NCBI GenBank assembly: GCA_902557575.1
Contig: CACEAR010000001.1
Location: 62,001 to 126,000, forward strand
Reading direction: 5' to 3'
Length of the DNA stretch: 64,000 bases
Source: an uncultured SAR86 cluster bacterium
Lineage (GTDB): Bacteria > Pseudomonadota > Gammaproteobacteria > Magnimaribacterales > D2472
Positions 36,793 through 45,530 of this stretch are shown here, in pieces. Each line of letters starts with the position of its first letter. Position 1 is the first letter of the stretch. The position numbers and the translations under genes are program-made. The notes beneath the pieces are model-generated. The model was not told where the DNA came from, ran no database searches, and saw only the letters and a program-made list of their open reading frames with translations.

Positions 36793-38721
36793 ATGACACA
36801 AGAAATTTATAATCCTAATCCCGGATTTTCAAATCCGCATATAAAAGATTTTGATGAATACTTAAGTCTATATAAAGAGTCAATTGAGAATCCTGAAAAA
36901 TTCTTTGGCGATCTGGCAAAAGAAAATATTTCATGGATTGAAGATTTTAAAGAGGTGCATAATTCTGAATTCCAGGAAACTAAATGGTTTGTTGGAGGAA
37001 AAACAAACATAACGCTCAACTGTATTGATAGACACCTTGAAAAAAATGGCGATAAGGTTGCCTTAATTTGGGAAGGTGATGAGCCAGGAAACTCTAAAGA
37101 AATAACTTTCAAAGAATTACACTCTGAGGTTTGCAGGTTTGCAAATATCCTTAAAACACTTCAAATTAAAAAAGGCTCCAGAGTTTGTATTTATATGCCG
37201 ATGATTCCTGAAGCTGCATTTGCAATGTTTGCATGTGCAAGAATTGGTGCGATCCACTCAGTTGTTTTCGGTGGATTTTCTCCAGAATCTTTAAAGGATA
37301 GAATTTTGGATGCTGATTGTAGAATTGTAATTACTGCTGATGAAGGTGTTCGAGGCGGTAAAAAGGTTCCTTTAAAAGATAATGTTGATGAAGCCCTAAT
37401 AAATTGCCCTGATGTTAAGAATGTCATCGTTGTTAACCGAACTGGTGGAAAAATTAATTGGTTTGAGCATAGAGATCTTTGGTTTCATGAACTAAAAGAT
37501 AAAGTTGATGATGTTTGCGAGCCTGAGCCGATGGATTCTGAAGATCCACTCTTTATTCTTTACACATCTGGATCAACGGGAAAGCCAAAAGGAGTTTTAC
37601 ACACAACGGCTGGATATCTTTTAGGAGCACATATCTCTTTTAAGTATTTATTTGGATTCAACGAAAATGATAAATATTGGTGCACAGCAGATGTTGGCTG
37701 GATTACTGGACATACTTATATTCTTTATGGTCCCTTATCAAATGGGGCTACTTCACTTATGTTTGAAGGCGTGCCTACATATCCAACTGCATCCAGATGT
37801 TGGGAAATATGCGATGAGCATGAAATAAATATTTTTTATACTGCCCCAACTGCCATAAGAGCTTTGATGTCTCTAGGAGATGAATTTGTTGGAAGTACCT
37901 CGAGAAAATCGATTAAAGTTCTGGGTACTGTCGGTGAACCAATAAATCCTGAGGCATGGGACTGGTATTACTCAGTTGTAGGAAATAAATCTTGTGAAGT
38001 TATTGATACATGGTGGCAAACAGAAACTGGTTCAGTCCTTATCTCTCCGATTGCAGGCATTACGCCAACAAAACCAGGCTCTGCAACATTACCATTTTTT
38101 GGTGTAAGACCTGAGCTGTATGATGAGAATGGTACTAAGCAGTCAGGAGAAGCATCGGGTAATCTGGTGATTGAGTCTTCATGGCCCAGTCAAATTAGAA
38201 GTGTTTATAACGATCACCAGAGAATGATTGATACTTATTTTTCAACCTATAGCAATATTTACTTTACAGGTGACGGTGCAAAAAGGGATGAAGATGGTTA
38301 CTTTTGGATTACTGGAAGAGTCGATGATGTTCTTAATGTTTCTGGGCATAGGCTTGGAACAGCTGAAGTTGAAAGTGCGCTTGTTCTGCATCCAGTTGTA
38401 GCTGAAGCTGCTGTGGTGGGCTTTGAGCACCCAATAAAAGGACAAGGCATATACGCTTTTGTTACTTTAATGGTAGGTGAAGAATTTTCAGATGAGTTAT
38501 CAGCAGAATTAAGAAACTTTGTTGGCAAAGAAATTGGTCCTATTGCAAAACCTGACTTAATTCAAAATGCTCCCGGTCTACCAAAAACTAGATCAGGCAA
38601 GATTATGAGAAGAATATTACGTAAAGTTGCTGAAGGTGATTTCGAAAACTTAGGTGATACGACAACACTTGCTGAGCCTGCTGTGGTGTCTGATCTTATA
38701 AATAATAAAAAAAGTTTATGA
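36793..38721 (+). CDS. acs: acetyl-CoA synthetase
   Basis: 642 residues. Motifs of the ANL superfamily are clear: [41 protein letters not shown], and the C-terminal [12 protein letters not shown] whose Lys is the usual acetylation site. It converts acetate to acetyl-CoA. It has an ATG 1 base after the kinase stop. The stop overlaps the start of a small lipoprotein gene by 4 bases. Confidence 0.96.
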   Translation: MTQEIYNPNPGFSNPHIKDFDEYLSLYKESIENPEKFFGDLAKENISWIEDFKEVHNSEFQETKWFVGGKTNITLNCIDRHLEKNGDKVALIWEGDEPGNSKEITFKELHSEVCRFANILKTLQIKKGSRVCIYMPMIPEAAFAMFACARIGAIHSVVFGGFSPESLKDRILDADCRIVITADEGVRGGKKVPLKDNVDEALINCPDVKNVIVVNRTGGKINWFEHRDLWFHELKDKVDDVCEPEPMDSEDPLFILYTSGSTGKPKGVLHTTAGYLLGAHISFKYLFGFNENDKYWCTADVGWITGHTYILYGPLSNGATSLMFEGVPTYPTASRCWEICDEHEINIFYTAPTAIRALMSLGDEFVGSTSRKSIKVLGTVGEPINPEAWDWYYSVVGNKSCEVIDTWWQTETGSVLISPIAGITPTKPGSATLPFFGVRPELYDENGTKQSGEASGNLVIESSWPSQIRSVYNDHQRMIDTYFSTYSNIYFTGDGAKRDEDGYFWITGRVDDVLNVSGHRLGTAEVESALVLHPVVAEAAVVGFEHPIKGQGIYAFVTLMVGEEFSDELSAELRNFVGKEIGPIAKPDLIQNAPGLPKTRSGKIMRRILRKVAEGDFENLGDTTTLAEPAVVSDLINNKKSL

Positions 38722-39116
38722 ATAGATTAGCTGTCATTTTTTCTTTATCGATAATATTTCTTTTCTCTTGCTCCTCAGCTCCCAACAATGATCCTCTTGC
38801 AGATATCGTTGGCGAAAATAAAATAGGTTATGTGCAAACATCATGCATGCAGAATCCAGATAATGGTCCAAGGATGGTTTCAAGACAAGACAAGCATGAA
38901 TACCTCAACAGAGATGATTACTTTGATTGCGTCGATAGAACAAGTGCTTCCATTGAAGCCCAAATTGAAGAAGAAAGATTAAATAAAGAAAATCAACTCA
39001 AATTAGTGCCAAAAAAAGAAGAAGAAATTAAGCTTGAAGAAGATGAGGATGAGTTAAAAATTAAGTGCGAGCCTGATATTGGAGGAGATACAGGAAGATA
39101 TTACAAATGCTCTTAA
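38718..39116 (+). CDS. small hypothetical lipoprotein
   Basis: 132 residues. The lipobox LFSC gives Cys18 after a hydrophobic segment. The mature part has Cys-containing segments ([29 protein letters not shown]) and an acidic, charged stretch ([15 protein letters not shown]). Four mature cysteines besides the lipidated one could form disulfides. I do not recognise a family. It overlaps acs by 4 bases and is convergent with the MBL gene (4-base overlap). Confidence 0.7.
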   Translation: MNRLAVIFSLSIIFLFSCSSAPNNDPLADIVGENKIGYVQTSCMQNPDNGPRMVSRQDKHEYLNRDDYFDCVDRTSASIEAQIEEERLNKENQLKLVPKKEEEIKLEEDEDELKIKCEPDIGGDTGRYYKCS

Positions 39117-39925
39117 TCTTCTAAAGACCTATATTTTCCTTTTTCCAGAACAACTCTTTCGTCCTCAATAAGTTTTATCAGATGTGCTTCAAGGCTCCAT
39201 TTTGCAATAGGAAGTAGTTTTGGATTGACATCGTTATAAACTGAAATTAACAGACGATTAATTCCAGTAGCTCCAAGCTTAGAAAGCTTCTTGAAAACTT
39301 TTTCTTCTCTATTTAGCCTGTGTTGAATAGTCCACTCAATAATTTCGTAAGGATTATCAATGTAATTACCATGACCAGGTGCTATTGAATCAAAAGAAAA
39401 ATCATTAAGCTTTTTTAGCGAAGAAATGTATTCGTTCATATTGCCGTCTTTTGGAGCAATAACAACTGTAGATCCATCCATAATATGATCACCACTCAAT
39501 AAGCATTTGATTTCATCAATCAAAAAACAATAATGGTTAGAGGCATGACCAGGTGTATGGATTGGCTTAATCGTATATTCTTCAGTTTCAATATGCTCAT
39601 CTTCTGACAATATAAAATCTGGCTTGAAAGACTCGTCTTGAATTGAGAAATCATTTTCAACCAATTTTCCATAGCAAGGAATAGATAGGCGTTCAGCAAG
39701 AGGTTTAGCCCCTGGTGAGTGATCCATATGAGTATGAGTTACAAGAATCCTTTTAATGTTGTTATCTGCCTTCTCAACAAGCTTATCTAAATGCTTTGGT
39801 ATGTTTGGGCCAGGATCTACTAAGGTTATATCCTTTTTGCCAATGAGGTAGGAGTTTGTCCCTGCGCCAGTAAAAATACCCCCATTTGGTGAAGTTATTT
39901 TCTTTAATAAATTATCTCTTTCCAT
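39113..39925 (-). CDS. MBL-fold hydrolase (LACTB2-like)
   Basis: 270 residues. Zinc motif THTHMDHSPGA near 63-73, PGHASNHYCFLI near 123-134, LSGDHIMDGST near 140-150, PGHG near 185, and a C-terminal winged-helix-like tail (ATGINRLLISVYNDV). This organisation fits LACTB2-like proteins. It starts 2 bases after a NUDIX gene; the pairing of these two families is common. Substrate unknown. Confidence 0.85.
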   Translation of the reverse strand: MERDNLLKKITSPNGGIFTGAGTNSYLIGKKDITLVDPGPNIPKHLDKLVEKADNNIKRILVTHTHMDHSPGAKPLAERLSIPCYGKLVENDFSIQDESFKPDFILSEDEHIETEEYTIKPIHTPGHASNHYCFLIDEIKCLLSGDHIMDGSTVVIAPKDGNMNEYISSLKKLNDFSFDSIAPGHGNYIDNPYEIIEWTIQHRLNREEKVFKKLSKLGATGINRLLISVYNDVNPKLLPIAKWSLEAHLIKLIEDERVVLEKGKYRSLED

Positions 39926-39927
39926 CG

Positions 39928-40713
39928 CTAAAAATCTTCATACCCCTCATCATCTGGCAATCGACCTTCCCACTTGCCATCAACTTTTTTAAATTTAGGC
40001 AGAATAGATTTGATCTCTGAAGACCCCTTGCTTTTATAAAAAGATATTAATTCATTTGTAGAATTAAAATCAAAGGTTTGCTCTAAATTCTTTGAAGTTG
40101 GCAAAATCATCTTTATCTCACCATTCCAGGCTTTTTTAATTGCTTCCTTTGGAGAAATCCATAAACTATTTGTAAGCTCATTCCCATCATGAAGGGTTGG
40201 TTGATCTTTTGGCATTTCTGCAGCAAAGAATCTTGTATCAAATCTCTTTGTTTCAATATCTGGAGTAATCCAATGAGAGAAAGGAACAATATTAGTTGTT
40301 TCAAAAAAAAGGTCTTCTCTTTCACAAATCTCCAAAAAAGAAATCTTGTTAGAGATTAATCTTTCTCTATAGTCAACAAACCTATCCTTATCCTTGTTGT
40401 TTAAATCAATTTTTGATCCATCTTTTTTTCTTGCCAAAAGCACTCCAACTTCTTCAAAGCATTCTCTAATGCAAGCAACCCAAAAAGATGCACCACCATC
40501 TTCTATATCAAGTAATTTCGAACAATCTGCATCATTTAAATCAGAGTAGAAGCTAAGCTTGTCTGAAAAATTATCTTCGGAATCCACTTTGCCTCCTGGA
40601 AATACATACAAGTCTCCAAATGCCGTATTGCTTGAACGCTCTACAAGTAAAACCTCCATTACATTATTGTTTTGTCTCAACAATAGAACTGTTGCTGCTG
40701 GAATTAAACTCAT
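39928..40713 (-). CDS. NUDIX hydrolase (NUDT19-like)
   Basis: 261 residues. The NUDIX box is split: FPGGKVDSED near 38-47 and, after an insert, ACIRECFEEVGVLLAR near 79-95. The insert inside the box is the hallmark of NUDT19/RP2-type enzymes. Human and mouse NUDT19 hydrolyse coenzyme A and acyl-CoA; such activity here is only an inference. It is divergent from an alpha/beta hydrolase gene with 41 bases between starts. Confidence 0.85.
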   Translation of the reverse strand: MSLIPAATVLLLRQNNNVMEVLLVERSSNTAFGDLYVFPGGKVDSEDNFSDKLSFYSDLNDADCSKLLDIEDGGASFWVACIRECFEEVGVLLARKKDGSKIDLNNKDKDRFVDYRERLISNKISFLEICEREDLFFETTNIVPFSHWITPDIETKRFDTRFFAAEMPKDQPTLHDGNELTNSLWISPKEAIKKAWNGEIKMILPTSKNLEQTFDFNSTNELISFYKSKGSSEIKSILPKFKKVDGKWEGRLPDDEGYEDF

Positions 40714-40754
40714 TATTTAAGAAAACTTTTTGTTTCTAGATTAGAATAGCCTCA

Positions 40755-41645
40755 ATGAACATTACTGACAATCTTAAAGAAGATATATCGAATGCCCCTG
40801 AGTGGTTTCAAAATGCAATTGTTTCAAAATCAGAAGTAAAAGTATTGGAAGCAGAGCTTGGCAATGTAAGTTATAAATGTTGGGGCAAGGGTACAAATGA
40901 TAAAACTATTGTTTTAATCCATGGAACTGGTGCTTCTAAGAATTGGTGGGATCCAATAGCCCCATTTATTTCAGATGAATATAGAGTTATTGCGCCAGAC
41001 TTACCAGGAATGGGAGACTCAGATCACAGAGATGAGTATAGCTACGAAGTTTTTGGTGAAAGTATTCTATCGATTTTAGAACAAGAAAATATTACAAATA
41101 ATGTTTTTCTTGTTGGGCACTCTCTTGGGGGTCATATAGCTGGTTTCGTGGCTACTGAGAAGCCATCAAAAATTTCTGGGATCATTATGATTGATACGCC
41201 TGTTAGACCTCCAGACTATGAGTATGATAAGCATGTTGGCTCTGGTCCACTTAGGTTGATCAAATACTATCCAGATAAGAAAACAATACTTGGAAGGTTT
41301 AGACTCATGCCTAAACAAGAGTGTGAAAATGATTGGTATTTAAGATATGTTGCTGAGTATTCAGTGAAACAGACTGAAGAAGGTTGGAGATGGAAATTTG
41401 ATGACAGTCTTTTCTATAAATTAGGAAGGCCCAAAGGATATGAATATATTTTTAAATGCCCTTCTCTCTTTATAGCTGGAGGAAAAAGCTTGCTCATGGG
41501 TTCAAAAATTTTGGAGTATATGCAATCAACATTTAAAGAAAATATGGAATTCGTTTCAATTGACAATGCAGCCCATCACGTTCCTATAGATGCTCCAAAA
41601 GAGGTTATTAAAATAATAAAAGAAACTATAAGTAAATGGCTCTAA
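40755..41645 (+). CDS. alpha/beta fold hydrolase
   Basis: 296 residues, no signal peptide. LIHGTGASKNWW gives the oxyanion hole. The nucleophile elbow is VGHSLGGHIAG with Ser near residue 124. A final NAAHHVPIDAP holds the catalytic His. The family is too broad for a substrate. The stop overlaps the next start by 10 bases, so the propeller protein downstream is probably a partner in the same process. Confidence 0.85.
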   Translation: MNITDNLKEDISNAPEWFQNAIVSKSEVKVLEAELGNVSYKCWGKGTNDKTIVLIHGTGASKNWWDPIAPFISDEYRVIAPDLPGMGDSDHRDEYSYEVFGESILSILEQENITNNVFLVGHSLGGHIAGFVATEKPSKISGIIMIDTPVRPPDYEYDKHVGSGPLRLIKYYPDKKTILGRFRLMPKQECENDWYLRYVAEYSVKQTEEGWRWKFDDSLFYKLGRPKGYEYIFKCPSLFIAGGKSLLMGSKILEYMQSTFKENMEFVSIDNAAHHVPIDAPKEVIKIIKETISKWL

Positions 41646-43033
41646 ATTATTTCTTTACAATACTTTTTTTAGCTTTAGGTCTATCAGCGCTGCTTTTTGG
41701 TAGAGCTATGTTTAGCTTCTTTTTAAAGATAGCTAATGATGATGAGCTTTCTAAAAGAGTTGGTCTTGCAATAGGCATTCCAGGCTTAGCATTACTAATT
41801 TTTATTCTTAATATCGAAAATTGGTATTTCAGGGTGTGGAGTATAGTTTCCTTTTTATTTGGATTAGGTTTCTTCCTGAGAGGATTATTTTTCATATTTT
41901 TTAGAAAGTTTTTAGTAAGCACTCTCGAAAAGATGATATCTATGGGAAAAGCAGTCAGTGTTTTTGCTTTTTTAATTATGCTTTGTCTTTCAGTGCTTAC
42001 AGTAAGTAGAGATTACGTTGGGCCAATAGAAGACATTTCAGATTGCTCAAATGGAACAAAGTTAGAAGTCTACTGTGTGCTCTCAAATCCTGAAGATATT
42101 TTAAAAACGCCGGATGAGAAATACTTTATTGTTAGTGAGTTTGGTGGAATAAAGCCATATGAGGAGCCTAAAGAAGGAAACCTTGCTCTCTTTAATTTAA
42201 ACACAAAAATGAGGGAGGACTTGGATATTAAATTTGGTTCAAATGTTTGGGGTGACCCGAAGTGTCAAAGAGATGACTTACGTTTTGGTCCGCATGGCAT
42301 TGACCTTAATAAAAGATATGATGGCAGTTACCAGCTTGCTGTAGTTAATCACTACCCACAGGAGTCGGTAGAGTTCTTTGAGTTAGCTTTTGAAGAAAAC
42401 TGGTCTTTGATTTGGAGGGGGTGTGTTTCTATTCCTGAAAAATATTATATAAATGATATTACGGTTGAAAGTAGTGGTTCATTCTTCACTACGCATATGT
42501 ATCCAAGAAATATTTCTATGAATGAGTGGCTTAGCGCAGCTATTTTTAAATACTCTACAGGTGTGGTTTTATTTTGGAACAAATTTAAGTTTGAAGAACT
42601 TTCTTTTACAAATGCTGGTCAACCTAATGGAATAGCTAAAAAGGATAATATTCTTTATGTTGCAAATAATTTAAGTGACACTGTAAAAGCATATGATCTG
42701 ATCAAAAAAGAGGAAGTTTTTAGTTATAGTATCAACAGCCCTGATAATTTGGTTATTGATGATAATTCAATTTGGGTAACAAGCTTGGATCATGAAACCC
42801 TTGACGTTACAGCTAAATGTCCAGGATATACTTTAAAAGGTATCGAAGAAGATCATATGGTCTGCTCACTACCATTTAAGGTTATTGAACTTAGCGCCAA
42901 AGACCTTACCCCAATAAATATTTTTACTTTTAGCAAAAATAAGGCGGCATTTCCTACAGTTGCTCTGCCTGATGGAGACTCTGTTTGGGTCGGCTCATTC
43001 TCACTTGATAGATTAGTTAGTTTCAAAAATTAA
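41636..43033 (+). CDS. membrane-anchored paraoxonase/SMP-30-like beta-propeller protein
   Basis: 465 residues. The N-terminal 125 residues contain about four hydrophobic segments. After residue 130 a soluble six-bladed propeller shows paraoxonase-like motifs in order: FGPHGIDL, AVVNHYPQESVEFFEL, INDITVESSGSFFTTHMY, GQPNGIAKK, LYVANN and SPDNLVIDD, the Asn/Asp residues being typical calcium ligands. Paraoxonases hydrolyse lactones or aryl esters. A membrane anchor of several helices is unusual. It overlaps the alpha/beta hydrolase gene by 10 bases. Confidence 0.72.
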   Translation: MALNYFFTILFLALGLSALLFGRAMFSFFLKIANDDELSKRVGLAIGIPGLALLIFILNIENWYFRVWSIVSFLFGLGFFLRGLFFIFFRKFLVSTLEKMISMGKAVSVFAFLIMLCLSVLTVSRDYVGPIEDISDCSNGTKLEVYCVLSNPEDILKTPDEKYFIVSEFGGIKPYEEPKEGNLALFNLNTKMREDLDIKFGSNVWGDPKCQRDDLRFGPHGIDLNKRYDGSYQLAVVNHYPQESVEFFELAFEENWSLIWRGCVSIPEKYYINDITVESSGSFFTTHMYPRNISMNEWLSAAIFKYSTGVVLFWNKFKFEELSFTNAGQPNGIAKKDNILYVANNLSDTVKAYDLIKKEEVFSYSINSPDNLVIDDNSIWVTSLDHETLDVTAKCPGYTLKGIEEDHMVCSLPFKVIELSAKDLTPINIFTFSKNKAAFPTVALPDGDSVWVGSFSLDRLVSFKN

Positions 43034-43035
43034 TT

Positions 43036-43857
43036 ATGCGAGATTTTTGTCTGGACAATTTAGATGTCTCTCTAGATCAAGGTATTTTAGATACTCATAA
43101 AGGAAGCTTTGGTCATCTTTTGATAGCCAGTGGTGATACTGGTTATGGTGGTGCAGGCATAATTGCATCTGAATCTGCCATCATGTCAGGTTGTGGTCTT
43201 GTAACTTTAATTACAAAAAAAGAGCATATTCAATCTTCTTTATCAAGAAATCCTGAGGTCATAGCTATAGGTGTTGATGGTCGTCAAGATGCAGAAACCT
43301 TTTTAAAGGATCAAAAAACCCTCTTAATTGGTCCAGGCTTAAGGGAGTCAGTATGGTCTCAACAGCTTTGTGAGCTTTTTCTTACTAGCGCTGAAAGAAA
43401 TGAAGATATTAATATTGTTATTGATGCTGGTGGGCTCTATTACATGAAAGAGTTTGGCTGTCCTTCAAATGCAATTATTACTCCACATCCTGGAGAGGCT
43501 GCTATGTTGCTCGATTGTTCAGTTGAGGAGTTACAAAAAAATAGATTAGAAGCTGCTAAAGAGCTTTTTAAAAGATATAACTGTTTGATTATTTTAAAAG
43601 GTTATCAAACTATAGTATTTGATGGAGAAGCATATCAATGCTCTGATGGAGGTCCTGCCCTTTCAACTGCGGGAACAGGAGATGTTCTTGCTGGCCTAAT
43701 TGGATCTTTTTTGGCACAAGGCCTAAGCAAGATAGATGCAGCTAAATTCTCCGTTGCTATTCATGGTGCAGCAGGAGATAAATTTTCTAAAAACAAAGGG
43801 GTAAGAGGATTGACTGCAACTAAACTGATTAAAATTATAAATGAGGAAATGTTATGA
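43036..43857 (+). CDS. nnrD: ADP-dependent NAD(P)H-hydrate dehydratase
   Basis: 273 residues corresponding only to the C-terminal (kinase-fold) half of E. coli Nnr. Motifs are GSFGHLLIASGDTGYGGAG, LIGPGLRES, VIDAGGLYYM, ITPHPGEAAML and the final AGTGDVLAGLIGSFLAQGL. It repairs hydrated NAD(P)H. The N-terminal epimerase domain (NnrE) is missing here, so it should be encoded elsewhere or absent. It overlaps tsaE by 4 bases, the usual order. Confidence 0.93.
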   Translation: MRDFCLDNLDVSLDQGILDTHKGSFGHLLIASGDTGYGGAGIIASESAIMSGCGLVTLITKKEHIQSSLSRNPEVIAIGVDGRQDAETFLKDQKTLLIGPGLRESVWSQQLCELFLTSAERNEDINIVIDAGGLYYMKEFGCPSNAIITPHPGEAAMLLDCSVEELQKNRLEAAKELFKRYNCLIILKGYQTIVFDGEAYQCSDGGPALSTAGTGDVLAGLIGSFLAQGLSKIDAAKFSVAIHGAAGDKFSKNKGVRGLTATKLIKIINEEML

Positions 43858-44288
43858 AAATCTTTTTGAAAGATCCAGATGCAACTACTCATTTTGGGAT
43901 CGAGATCTCAAAACTTATTTCAGACTCAAAAAATAAAGTTATTGAACTACATTTAGTAGGAGAGCTTGGAGCTGGTAAAACATTTCTTACTAAATCAATT
44001 TTAAACTCCCTAGGCTGGCATGGAATCGTAAAAAGCCCAACTTATACCTTATGTGATGAATATGAGACTGAGGACATTTTGTTTTTACATGTTGATTTAT
44101 ATAGGCTCGCTGATGTCTCTGAGATACAAATTTTAGATCTCGATAGGCCATCGGAAAAAGTTAAAGTTATCATCATTGAATGGCCAGAAATCATTGGTGA
44201 CTCAAGAACCTTTGATTTAAAAGTTAGCTTGAGCTATAAAGATAAAGGAAGAGAAGCTTTACTAGAAAATAAATTAATAAATAGATGA
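43854..44288 (+). CDS. tsaE: tRNA t6A biosynthesis ATPase TsaE
   Basis: 144 residues. P-loop LVGELGAGKTFLTKSIL near 37-53, SPTYTLCDEY near 62-71, LHVDLYRL, and IIEWPE. It binds and drives the TsaB-TsaD complex that makes N6-threonylcarbamoyladenosine in tRNAs reading ANN codons. It overlaps nnrD and amiB by 4 bases each, so the three are likely one operon. Confidence 0.95.
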   Translation: MKIFLKDPDATTHFGIEISKLISDSKNKVIELHLVGELGAGKTFLTKSILNSLGWHGIVKSPTYTLCDEYETEDILFLHVDLYRLADVSEIQILDLDRPSEKVKVIIIEWPEIIGDSRTFDLKVSLSYKDKGREALLENKLINR

Positions 44289-45529
44289 AAAGAAGCTTAA
44301 TTGCAGTCTTAATTTTTTCATTCCATCAGGTAGTTTTTTCTAATCAATTAGACTTTGTGGGAGTTGGTGAAAAAAATAAATCTTATAATCTAGAATTTTC
44401 ATTGGAAAAAACTGCTCTAATAGTTGCTCAATCTTCTAACTCTCCTTTTAGCATTTCTTTAGAGTTCAAGGAAACTTCAATGAAAGAAGATTTTGATCTA
44501 AAGCAAAACTACCCAATTAAAAATATTAAGTCCTTTTCATCAGAAAATAATTCAATAATTGAAATATTTTTCTATGAGCCTGTCTCATGGCAAAAGCCGC
44601 AACAAATTAAAACAGAAAATGGCATTAAAGTCTTATTATCCCTAGATCACAATAAAGAGATTAAGAAGATGACTAGAGAGGTAATTGTTATGATTGATGC
44701 TGGTCATGGCGGAAGAGATCCTGGAGCAATTGCAAAATCTCACAATGTGATAGAGAAAGATATAACCCTATTAATTGCCAATGAATTATTTAGAACACTT
44801 GAGGATACTGATGGATATAAGCCAGTTCTGATAAGAGAAGATGATTCATTTATTTATTTAGATCAAAGGTATCAAAAAGCGAGGCAAAATAGTGGAGATA
44901 TTTTTGTTTCAATCCATGCAGATGCTTTTAGTCTTCCTTCTGTTAAAGGCGCTGCTGTATATATTTGGTCTGACGAAGCTTCAAGTAATTCAGCAAAAAG
45001 TCTCTCTTCTAAGAAAGTAAGCTCTGTTCGAGTTGATGAGTTTGATTTTGATGAAGATTTAGCAAGATCAAAATATCCTAAGATATATGAAAAGAAAAAG
45101 GATAAAAGTATTCAACTTGGCAAAAAAATATTAGATCAGCTCAAACGAGATCCCTATACACATCTTCATAAAAAAAGAGTTGAATACGCAGACTTCAGGG
45201 TTCTAAAGTCTTTAGATGTACCCTCAGTTCTAATTGAGTCTGGCTTCATATCTAATTCGGAAGATGCCGAAAGGCTTAAAGGAAAGCCTGGAAGAAGAAT
45301 GATTGCCAGATCGCTTTTTCTGGGTATAAATAATTATTTTAAGGAAAATCTTGAAGACGATTTTTTTATTTATGATGCTGAGGGGTACTTAACCTATACA
45401 GTCCAAAGAGGTGATGTTTTGTCAGAAATTGCCATTCGTTTTGGAGTGCCTGTTATGGACATAATAAATACTAATTTGATAAGAGATGAAGCTATCTTTC
45501 CTGGGCAACGAATTAAGATTAAGATTTAA
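44285..45529 (+). CDS. amiB: N-acetylmuramoyl-L-alanine amidase with LysM
   Basis: 414 residues. A signal peptide (1-19), an AMIN-like beta domain (about 22-120), the Amidase_3 domain with IDAGHGGRDPGAIA and HADAFSLPSVKGAAVYIWS (zinc ligands His and Glu), and a C-terminal LysM (YTVQRGDVLSEIAIRFGV near 370-387). It cleaves stem peptides from septal peptidoglycan at division. The nnrD-tsaE-amiB order is standard, but mutL, miaA and hfq do not follow; priA does, convergently. Confidence 0.93.
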   Translation: MKRSLIAVLIFSFHQVVFSNQLDFVGVGEKNKSYNLEFSLEKTALIVAQSSNSPFSISLEFKETSMKEDFDLKQNYPIKNIKSFSSENNSIIEIFFYEPVSWQKPQQIKTENGIKVLLSLDHNKEIKKMTREVIVMIDAGHGGRDPGAIAKSHNVIEKDITLLIANELFRTLEDTDGYKPVLIREDDSFIYLDQRYQKARQNSGDIFVSIHADAFSLPSVKGAAVYIWSDEASSNSAKSLSSKKVSSVRVDEFDFDEDLARSKYPKIYEKKKDKSIQLGKKILDQLKRDPYTHLHKKRVEYADFRVLKSLDVPSVLIESGFISNSEDAERLKGKPGRRMIARSLFLGINNYFKENLEDDFFIYDAEGYLTYTVQRGDVLSEIAIRFGVPVMDIINTNLIRDEAIFPGQRIKIKI

Positions 45530-45530
45530 C

